Shown one piece after another: positions 55,588-64,000 of a stretch of DNA of 64,000 nt. The notes under the pieces were generated by a model that was not told the origin of the DNA, did not search any database, and was given only the letters and a program-made list of their open reading frames with translations. The translations under genes were made by a program, and so were the position numbers. Within the stretch, counting starts at the first letter, position 1. Each line of letters begins with the position of its first letter. This stretch comes from Scilla litardierei (taxonomy: Eukaryota; Streptophyta; Magnoliopsida; Asparagales; Asparagaceae): NCBI GenBank assembly GCA_030789695.1, contig CM061141.1, positions 275,845,871 to 275,909,870 of the forward strand, written 5' to 3'.

Positions 55588-56170
55588 CTTGCCTGAAAAA
55601 ACTGATTGCCTTTCATGTCCCTCTTTATTAAATGATATTAACATGTATAAGCTAGATAAGATAAAGCTTGAAGTTGAAAATGAATTGCTTTCTGAAAAGA
55701 TTAACATGCTAAATCTTGAACTTAAAGAATAAATGAGGGATTTTGAAAAGCAAGAAGAGGAAAACAAGCAAGCTTTCATTAGTAAATGCACTTTGCTTGT
55801 GAATGAAAACAATATCTTGAAATCCAAAGTCACCACCCTAGAATTGTCATTAAAGAGATTTTCCATAGGAAAACAAAACTTGGATATCATTCTTGGAAAT
55901 CAATTGTATGCAAATAATAGGCGTAGCCTTGGATTTAGCGCTAAAAATGTTGAAAAGCCTAAGTATAAAAAATTTCACAATGTGTCTTCCATTGCTAAAA
56001 ATGTTTATGCAAAGTGTTTTACATGTGATAGTGTTGGTCACACATCGTATTATTGCAAATGTAGGAACTCCAATATTAAATTCAAACAAATATGGGTTCC
56101 TAAATCTTTGTTGACAAACACTAGTGGACCTTGTTGGATTCCAATGTCACAAACAACACCTCTTTTGTAG
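55588..56170 (+). pseudogene. Element G: gag C-terminal extension with second zinc knuckle
   Basis: After a frameshift, the frame at 55733-56170 resumes with a Lys/Glu-rich coil and CFTCDSVGHTSYYC (a second CX2CX3GHX4C), then K-Q-I-W-V-P-K-S-L. This is the SIRE-type end of gag before protease, but no protease follows. Confidence 0.75.
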
Positions 56171-57457
56171 GTGAGCCGGAAATTTGGCAAGGAGTGATAA
56201 ATTGAGAGTCTCGTTATTTTAGCTCCTTAGTCAAATAGCGACGCGAAGGTATATCTCATTCTTTGAACATAATGCATACCTTCATCTCATTTTTTTTGTT
56301 AACATTTTTTGTGTGCTTGGATTTTTTTGGGTTTTTTGTTTTTGTTTGCTTTGTTTTTATTGTGTTTTTTAGTTCATTATAAAACTGAAAAAAAATTTGA
56401 AAAAGACAAAAAAAAGAGCTTATTGCATATCTTCCTCTTTGCATCATTCTAGTGCTACAAATGAATGATGATCATATCCATGTAGAAATTGTAGTATTAT
56501 TATTATGGCTACATAAGCATGTCTTATTTCATAAATAGATATGCCAACTTCAATGAATTGATAATATGATTTCTACACCTACTTTCACTTCCGCGAATAT
56601 TAGACTATGTCGTACTTTTGGAGATACTATTTATGAATATTGGAATGTGAATGTAGGATGATTATTAACTGAAAAATCTAAGGGATATGATGTGATTTAC
56701 CATGAATAAAAATTGAGCACAAAACAAAGGAAATGAATATGAAAAAAACATGAAAGTTGCTCCGTATGAAAAATGGATACAATTCATGGCAAATACACTA
56801 CCCATGAGTATCCAACATAAGCTTTACGTGTAAACTTTAGCGTTGGTGTACTTACTCGTCAAGCAATGTCACTCCCACATCTAAGAGTCCTTATAGGCTA
56901 AGTTTTGGGGAGTGATATCTTGAACTCATTTTTAATGATGTGGGGAAAAATCAATCCTCGTGATATAAAGTTATTTGGAAAATGATGGATTGGTTTTGGT
57001 TGAATTTATAAAAGTATCTCCCTTTGTACTTCTATGTTTAATAATTGCACTTACACGATGGTGTTGAAATCTAATTATCAATATCGTTGGATTTGAAGTG
57101 CTAATTATAGAATGACGACATGCAAATACTAGCTATAGTTAATAATGCTCTCCTTTTGCATGTGGTATAATGTAGTCTTCAAGAATACACTTTTGATGAT
57201 GACAAAGGGGGAGAAAAGTGTTGAAAGATTTGTGGTATCAATGTTGATTCAAAATACGGTTTTATTGATTGAAGGGGGAGCATTGAAAATACATGAGCTT
57301 GGAAAAAAGGGGGAGCATGCTAATTTTATCGTTTTACTATTATATTATGCATGCTAGTTATGCTTGATCTCATCTCATTGAATATATCATACATCCTTCA
57401 TCACACGTCACACATGCACACTTATTTGTACAAATGCTTTATGGGTTTGTCATCATC
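56171..57457 (+). other. Element G: non-coding 3' interior
   Basis: No pol. A T-rich stretch at 56290-56350. Polypurine-like AAAGGGGGAG-type motifs at about 57204, 57275 and 57307 precede the true tract. TTTGATGATGACAAA at 57192-57206. Confidence 0.7.
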
Positions 57458-57469
57458 AAAAGGGGGAGA
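57458..57469 (+). other. Element G: polypurine tract
   Basis: AAAAGGGGGAGA one base before the 3' LTR. Confidence 0.85.
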
Positions 57470-57470
57470 T

Positions 57471-59220
57471 TGTTGGAAGCAACGATCTAAGATCTCTAGT
57501 TTGATGATGACAAACGTTGTGTTATATGTAACGTGTGTGCTAAGTGTGTTTCAAAAAAGGCGAAATGATAATATTCCCAATAGTTGGAGTAATTGCTAAT
57601 CATATAGCAAGTTGAATGAAGAAGAGGTGGTGTGCACAAAGCTATTTGAACTTGGTCAATATTGGGAGAGATGGAAACAAATATAATCAAAGTGGGATTT
57701 GATCAAATCTATTAAAGATTCAAACTCCTAATCAAATCCCATATTTATTGGGTAAAATATCAAAGAGGTTGGTTCAATCCAATCCCTTGCCAAATTTCAA
57801 AGCCCTGGTATCTCCTATTTAAACCCAACATCAAGGGGAAGGAAAAGTGCCCCCTGAAAACATCATCGCATGCCCAACACAATTTTTTAAGGAGAGGAGC
57901 CGCAAGTTTTATATATCCCTTCTCAGCCGAAAAATAAAAGTCCCTCTCTCTCATCAAATAACCAATGACCAAAGCGTAAAGGGCCGAAATTCTTCTCTCC
58001 TCTTGATATTTCTCCAAGAGCCGCAAGTCTTTGCCTCAAAGCCAATCAGCCGGCATCCTTTTCCCAGTGGCAACCAAAAGCAAAAGGCCGGCCATTTGTG
58101 ATTTATTTTTTTGTTTTCTTGTCTGCAGGTCAGCCGCACTTAGGAGAGCGCCTATGTTTTTCTAATCTCCTTGAAGATCAGTGCGTAACAAAAAGAATTT
58201 TGTGCTGAGCTTTCAATGTTTTTTTTGCAAGACTTTTGTGGGTGCCGAATTTTGTGTGAGTACAAAAATTTCTGTGCTCAAAATCCTATGCAAATCTTTG
58301 TGTTTGTGCCAAAGCCTATTTTCTTGTGCAAGATTTTTATGGGCCGAATTTTTCTGTGTGCAAAAATTTTTGTGTGTGCCTCCTGCCGAATTGTGTGCTT
58401 GCAGCCAAAATTTGCTTGCTGTTGAATTCTTGTGAGAATGAATTTTTCCAAGAGCCCAATTTTCACCACAGACTCAATTCTTTTAAGAGAAGCATCTACC
58501 GCAAGTCTTGACATCTCCCAGCCTATTGAAGAGTCACAACATTGATCAAAGGGAGAAAAATTCTGAACATCCTTTTGGTTTTACTTTTTAACTTGAGTAT
58601 CCATTGAATTCTGTTTTGTTCTTCGCAGGATACCAAGAACGCACCACCCAGGGGATTAGAAACAAATAATTCACGAGACAAGCTCTTGCCGCAATACTCA
58701 ATTACCGCAACTTGAGTTGTCGTTGTCGAGAGACTACTACTACTTGCCAGACAACGTCTGGCCCGTGCTGATTGACGAACACAACACCACTACACGATCT
58801 GAGCATTCTAAACTCTCTTGGTTATTATATTGTGTAGTATTTGTGTTAGTTCTTCGTAGGGGAAACTTTACCTTCTGTGTTACTTTTTGGGGACCTGACG
58901 ACTTTGGGAGTTGTCACGGAGGGAGAGCATTTGACTAGGTTGAGAGTGTAGAGCACGTGGTATGCGTACGAGCTAGGTGAGAGTAGATTTGGGATCTTGA
59001 CTCATTATAGCTGTACAAGATTACATATCTATCTAGTATTTGCTTTCGGGGGCTGGAGTATGTCGTGGGGATGACCGAACCAGGGTATATCTGTGTGTAC
59101 TCTGTGATTGCTATTTTATTGCATTGTCTATGCTTATAACTACGTGGAATTTCTCGTGGGTTGCACGAGAATTTTTATTAGCCTATTCACCCCCCTCTAG
59201 GCTACGATCCAGATCCAACA
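57471..59220 (+). mobile_element. Element G: 3' LTR
   Basis: TGTTGGAAGCAACGATC...GATCCAACA; highly similar to the 5' LTR throughout. GCCGT follows as target duplication. Confidence 0.9.
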
Positions 59221-60064
59221 GCCGTCATATGAGGTGATATTTATTCAAGCAAATCTATATGGTCCTCTCGTTGTCGAGAGGATTCGTGTTTATTTAAATC
59301 ATATAATGCTACACTACTGGATTGATATCACCTATAGCAAAAGGCAGATCCAGTATCTTTACCAGTGCAGGCAACTGCTCCAACTGCTTCTTCCGTATTG
59401 TGAGTATGGACCCCGTCTCACCCTTGCGAGGGGATGTAGCTGGTTCTGTAACCAATAATAGTGATGACCCTTGTGAGGTGGATGGTCTAGTCACTGTTGT
59501 GACTAAGAACCCCGCCTCACCCAAGCCCCCCGGGCTCTTCTCCCCTACCCTTGTCTAAGGCCATCTCGGGGGATGGAGGATCTGTACTAGTAGATGATGC
59601 GAGTATGGTACTTGAGAATAGTCGTAGCATATTCTTGTCGGGTTCTATTCTCAACTACTCGGTTGATAGCAACTCATGTAGTAGACTTTCCCCTCGCTTC
59701 CTTATAACGTGCCTGAGTTTGACGACGATCCCATGACCCTTACCGAGCTTAAGGAAGCTTGGGTTATCGAACAAGAACCACTTAGGCAAAAAGCCAAAGG
59801 GCGTAAGATGAGATCCTCGCCTAAAGCGAATGATATGATTGCTAATAAGCGGAGTAGAGCTATGATCGCTAGTGGTAATGATCGGGGTCCCCCTCTCTAA
59901 TTCCCTTTTGGACGGCTTTGCTTTTTTGGAATACGTGCGGTCTGAATAATGGTACTAGACGTTTCGAGTTAAAGGATCGTCTCCATAAGTTTAAGCACTC
60001 TCTTGTTGGCCTTTTGGTGACTAAGGTGGTGGAGAATAATGAGCAACATATCCTTCATTGCTTC
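59221..60064 (+). pseudogene. LINE fragment: ORF1 tail and ORF2 endonuclease start
   Basis: A frame at 59709-59900 ends with a basic tail (RQKAKGRKMRSSPK...) like LINE ORF1 C-termini. Twenty-odd bases later F-W-N-T-C-G-L-N-N-G-T-R-R-F-E-L-K-D-R (from 59924) is the conserved start of plant L1 ORF2, ending at 60064 where element F begins. It may be the continuation of LINE 2 (47847-50253) displaced by E and G; the 59221-59700 part is too decayed to prove this. Confidence 0.65.
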
Positions 60065-61664
60065 TGACGTGCCCTCGGTTTGCGAGCCGCCAATGGCTGG
60101 GGGACCCGGTGGAGGTTTAGAAATTTGTAACCGCAAGCGCACGGTGTTGTAGTGTGGCTTGGGGGTCAAACACAGGGAGGCTAGGATGTGCTTGTGTCAA
60201 AGAGGACCAAAATCACCCCATGGGCGAGCTAGCCCGGATCGAAAGTGGGTTGTCACGGTAAAAGAATGCAAGGTATAGACAATATGAAAGTAAAACCCGG
60301 GACTTTGGTTTCCGCCCCAACGAGCAACTCTCGCCGATACGGCCTACAGGTAGGATGGCGATCGGAATTAGGGTCTAATGGTGAGACGTTTCCCCTAAAA
60401 GTGGTACCGGCATCCCATGGGCCCGATATTCCGGTCGGTGCCCAGGATGATACGCCGGACTTCCCGGGTTTGATCAGTGGGGACTCCCGTGTCCATTAAA
60501 ACTGATCGACTCCGGGAGCACTAAGCTCGCAACGGTAACTCCCAACGTCTCATCCTGCCGCTCCCGCGCACTAGGATTCGGCGTCTACGCTAAGGGCGTG
60601 AGCTATGGCTAGGGAGTCAACCGCCAAGTTTATTCCCCCATGGCCCAACGGTCAAAGGCGGTCTTTTTCCCGCCGATGACAATAAAACACCCCACGTAAC
60701 CGTTATATTCCTAATCCCTATCGGTTTCCTAACCCTATGGACGCATCGGGAAGAGCCCCTGAAGGGGTTTCCGCCAAAATCCCGGATTAGAGAACTACTC
60801 ACAAATATTCATTAAAAAGCGATCTAAATAAAAATGGACCGTCAAAATCATAATCAGGCAATAGGAATGCAAAGGTAGTACAACAATTAAGATAATACTA
60901 AAGTTTTACAAAGATCCGAAAACTTACAAAAACTAGGAAATTACAGCCGTCACAAAATTAAGAAAACAGTAAAAAATAACAAACTCCCGAATTTGGGAAA
61001 CCTAGGGTTCTATTTATAGAAAACGACATCACCCGACCGGTTGACTCGGGTGAGCCGCTTCACAAAATCACAGCGCAAAGCGGGGGTTTCACCCGGTCAG
61101 TATGAACCGGTCGGTTGGAACTTGGTGCGGTCGGTTGGATCTTGATGCCGACCGGTTGGATCTTGGTGCGGATCGGGTGAGGAGACCGGTTGGAACTTCG
61201 AGTCTTGGCTGTTGAAATTCAGCTACAGGTGAACCGATCGGGTGAAGGTCACCCGATCGGTTGGCAATCATCTCCGAATTCCAGAGACTTTGAGCTTTTG
61301 ACCCGGTCACTGAACCGACCAGGTGACTTCTCGTGAGCTCCAAGCTGCGTCCGGGTGGTGCACGCGTGCATCACCCGATCGGTTGGAGATGACCAACCGA
61401 TCGGGTGAGGGGCTGAAAGATGCAATCTTCATCGTTTGACCCCCTGGATCACGCGTGACTCCTCCCGTTGCTCCGGGGACACATGATATCATCGTTTTAT
61501 GCCCCAAATGCCAGCAAACTCCTGTAAAACACGAAAAACACGGAAACGAGAAAGAAAACAAGAAAACACAAGAAAACATGAGAAAACGAATAAAAGATGG
61601 CGGTAAAATACGGAGAAACACGGAAGAAAACGTGCGTAAATGTATGAAATATAAACGCACGTCA
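60065..61664 (-). mobile_element. Element F: 3' LTR (1600 bp)
   Basis: Plus-strand limits TGACGTGC...GCACGTCA, i.e. 8-bp perfect inverted termini. Conserved tail motif AACCGCAAGCGCACGGT at 60130-60146. Palindromes at 61029-61408. The minus-strand start TGACGTGCGTTTATATTTCA matches the D LTR start. Confidence 0.88.
61029..61408. repeat. Palindrome array, family 2 in F LTR
   Basis: Copies at 61029, 61090, 61104, 61127, 61147, 61168, 61183, 61231, 61250, 61312, 61372 and 61393, on cores CGATCG, CGACCG and CGGTCG flanked by ACC or GGT. Confidence 0.85.
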
Positions 61665-61678
61665 AAATCCCCCAAGCT
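61665..61678 (-). other. Element F: polypurine tract
   Basis: The minus strand reads AGCTTGGGGGATTT just before the LTR. Confidence 0.7.
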
Positions 61679-63347
61679 GAACTCTTCCTCGTCCTCGAGG
61701 AAGACGAGTGAGAGTAGGAGCTCGGAGGGGAAAATAGAGAGAAAGAGAGAAAAAGTAAACTCTATATCCTAGATCGCCCGTCAGGGCCAACAAAATCAAA
61801 AACGACACACCAAGCAAGCAAACGCCAAATCACATCACTAAACCTAGGAGTACGAGTCCAGACAAGTGTCGTGGGTCCACGCGGTGAAGCGCGAGTGAGT
61901 GTTGTCGTGCGCTAGCAATCGGTGTCACTATCTACGATGTGCAATAAAGCTCGATATACACAAATCCAGGAAACGACCCAAATATCGATTCGAATTGAAT
62001 AAAGCGGTGAATATATAGTTCAAGCATGCATGAGAATAGAGAGAATCGAAACATATCATGCGTCAGGGACTCCACAACTAGGGTTAAGGAAATCACCTCA
62101 CTAAAGCCTAGATAATAGCTAAAAAGTTCCTAAGCCAAGTGTTTTCGAAAACGATGGGGGTTGAGATGATGTGGAGTAGATCACTCAGTGCAAATTCTCG
62201 CCTTCCCTTTATTCTCGGCAAGTAGGAAAATATTTACACTGGAATTTTTTTTTGTTTTTGGGCATTTGTATTTTTTTTGGATTTTTGGCTATACAATTTT
62301 TTTATTCATTTCTTTCTTTTTGGGTTTTTCGTTTCTTTTCTCCTTTTTTTTGGATTTTTGGATATTGGGGTATATACATGTGTACTCTCCCAAGTGGGAG
62401 AATGGTACACGACGAGGGGGTTTGCACCAAGTAAAACAAAAAAGAAATCGGAATCTAAACACTTGGGCAAAGGAAACTATTCTCGCTAATTAGAGCATGG
62501 GCTAAGTGGGTTATCCTAGTCCTTAATTGTGGAATCCCGACACATGCGAAATGAAGCATACGATATATATAAATAGCATGCAGAAGCAGACAGTAGAAAT
62601 AAGTACCGCATATTCAAATCGAAGCGTGATAATCTAAGGGTCATTCCTAGACAGGTATATAAAGTAAAATCACAAAGTAGAAGCACACCACACAGCTAGG
62701 CACGACGCACGACTCCTAAAAAGCTAAGTGGACCCACGATGCGTGAAATGCAGGGGACTCGATATCCTAGGGTTAGTGAGTGTGATTATCGATGCCATGC
62801 TAGGTGTGTGTGATTTTGTGGCAATTCATCATAGGGTTCATCTCTAGGAGAAAGAGATAAAAAGAAGAAAAGAAAAATTAAAAACACGATGAAAACGACA
62901 CGAAAACGAAAAAGAAAGACTCAAACGACGCACAAAGTGCGACTCCCCCAAGCTGAAGTTTGCATTGCCCTCAATGCAATAAGAGTGAGTACGGGAGGGC
63001 AATGAAAATAGGGGGGAAATACGCACCGACACACAAAGAAATGAAAAACACGAAAAACACACGAACGAAACTTAAAATAAATAAAAATCAAAATCAAACC
63101 ACTCGACAAAAAAATAGAAAAAGAAAGAAGGAAAACGAACAAACTAGACGACACGACACGACACGATCAAAGCATACGACACGACACGACAAAGAGTAAA
63201 ACGAGCACGCACACACGAAGAAAATAAAACACGACAACACCGCAAAACATACTTCCCCCAAGCTAGACATAACAATGCTAGCAATGAAATATAAACGTGA
63301 AAGTGCAGAAATATGCAAGGGGGGGTCAGAAAAAAAACAAAGAGAAT
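61679..63347 (-). other. Element F: 3' non-coding region
   Basis: No accepted gene. TCGTCCTCGAGGAAGACGAG near 61690; plus-strand T-rich block 62240-62360; further CTCCCCCAAGCT motifs at 62943 and 63253; (ACACG)n-like words at 63150-63200. Hydrophobic frames here follow from base composition. Confidence 0.6.
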
Positions 63348-63989
63348 TCAAGAATCAGGAGAAGGCGAATCCTCGCCCTCCTCGGAAGAGTGAGGGGATG
63401 GGTGGTTGGGGGAGACTGGGGGTGTGCGGAGAAGTGGAGAAAGAGGTGGATGAATAGGTGCAGTGGTGGTGTGAATGATGGGTGGAGTGTCAGTGGTGGT
63501 GGGTGGACGTGGAAGGACGGTGATCAAGGCGGTGGTGAAAGGAATAGAAATGGGGGGAGAAGATGTGATGGTGACGGTAGTGGGTGGGGGTGGGAGAGAT
63601 TTGGAGCGCACCGGCAATTTCCTGCGGCGCACATATGATGTGACGGTGGAGGAGGTAGAAGGTGGTGTGGGCGCGACGGAGGTGGTCGTGAGAGGAGAAG
63701 TGGATACAGGGATGGGAATGGATGTGGGTGGGGGAGATGATCGCCGAGGTGGGGGAGGGGGAGGTGGGGGTGGGTGGGATGGTGGAGGGGAAGAATGTGA
63801 TGGGGGAGGTGATGTGTGGGAGGGTGGAGGAGAAGATCGTCGAGGTGGTGAAGGTGGTGGTGTGGGTGGTGGTGGTCCGTGGAGGTGAGTGAGGAGGCGA
63901 AGAATGGCGGCCACGTTCCTCTCTAGTGCGAAGAAGCGTGGGTGAGCGAGAAAGGAGGACGGTGATGGGTCCGAGGGGGCTGAGGACAT
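63348..63989 (-). pseudogene. Element F: ORF-1 C-terminal region, Pro-rich
   Basis: A 213-codon open minus frame. The first 40 residues contain a hydrophobic/helical stretch (R-N-V-A-A-I-L-R-L-L-T-H-L), followed by long Pro/Ser runs and an acidic end (E-E-G-E-D-S-P-S-P-D-S). Same layout as the ORF-1 tail of element C (17714-17983: I-L-A-R-L-P-Q-P-P-P-P). It continues off the right edge on its N-terminal side, so whether the whole ORF-1 is intact is unknown; this segment itself has no stop. Confidence 0.6.
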
Positions 63990-64000
63990 GGGGAGATCAC

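Larger units (their letters stand above)
52521..59220 (+). mobile_element. Element G: SIRE-like Ty1/copia, pol-less
   Basis: Paired LTRs of 1751 and 1750 bp, a tRNA-iMet-type primer site, a gag with two zinc knuckles, then non-coding DNA to a polypurine tract. Target duplication GTCGT/GCCGT. Protease, integrase, RT and RNase H are missing: the interior is 3.2 kb. Lineage call from gag, the long LTR and the TTTGTCATCATCAAAAGGGG motif at the LTR border, typical of SIRE-type elements. Confidence 0.88.
60065..64000 (-). mobile_element. Element F: Athila-type element, 3' half
   Basis: Minus strand: ORF-1 tail, 3' non-coding region, polypurine tract and 3' LTR; the rest is beyond the window. LTR content and palindrome family tie it to element D. 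It cuts the LINE ORF2 start at 60064. Confidence 0.85.

Noticed and set aside
63475..63888. Gly-rich plus frame opposite the F ORF-1 tail
   Set aside because: Mirror of the Pro-rich coding strand (GGT/GGA opposite ACC/TCC); no independent support.

Overview
This is a gene-poor, transposon-packed stretch of a flowering-plant nuclear genome. Every recognisable coding unit belongs to a mobile element of a plant lineage: chromodomain Ty3/gypsy (Tekay/Del-like), Athila-type Ty3/gypsy with a tRNA-Asp primer site, SIRE-like Ty1/copia, plant L1 LINEs with a zinc-knuckle ORF1, a CACTA (En/Spm) transposase remnant, and Helitrons. I see no intact host gene, tRNA, rRNA or CRISPR array. The species cannot be named from this sequence.

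Left half (1-28686) is a nest. Host element A is a chromovirus on the plus strand: integrase pieces at 8999-9358 and 24864-25570 with a chromodomain, and a 3' LTR at 25573-28686. Two elements sit in its pol gene. Element B (minus strand; LTRs at <1-2963 and 5515-8998) has an almost non-coding 2.5 kb interior. Element C (Athila, minus strand, 9359-24863) has a perfect AGTTC target duplication and splits the integrase codon-perfectly. C keeps gag, protease and ORF-1 (env-like position) but has lost reverse transcriptase, RNase H and integrase. Inside C lies element D (plus strand, 12135-16893; duplication ACATC/ACATT), a small non-autonomous relative. The order of insertion is therefore A, then B and C, then D.

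Middle (28687-47846): a CACTA transposase 3' end on the minus strand; a LINE (about 30361-36350) with an open ORF1 and an ORF2 that is open up to a 75-bp tandem-repeat insertion; then what looks like an 11-kb Helitron (36364 to about 47418, minus strand) and a 273-bp Helitron (47479-47751). LINE, both Helitrons and a second LINE all abut (AT)n/(GATA)n microsatellite. The large Helitron holds two exon-like fragments and about 8 kb of very AT-rich sequence built from a small vocabulary of words repeated in direct and inverted orientation.

Right half (47847-64000): a second, decayed LINE; an Athila-type LTR (E, 50254-52180) ending in a fold-back; a SIRE-like copia element (G, 52521-59220; duplication GTCGT/GCCGT) with gag but no pol; LINE ORF1-tail and ORF2-start sequence (59221-60064) cut by another Athila-type element (F, 60065 to the window end, minus strand).

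Three things stand out. First, the Athila-type LTR families C, D/F and E each carry an irregular array of short palindromes with a CG-RY-CG core, but each family uses a different flanking sequence. Second, the LTRs of the two chromoviruses A and B share a hairpin with a compensatory base change, directly followed by a short acidic reading frame. Third, the 38.6-46.6 kb mosaic and the scrambled 5' LTR of C both look like products of repeated template switching. Most in-frame stops in the elements are what cytosine deamination at Gln or Arg codons would give, as expected for methylated, silenced DNA.
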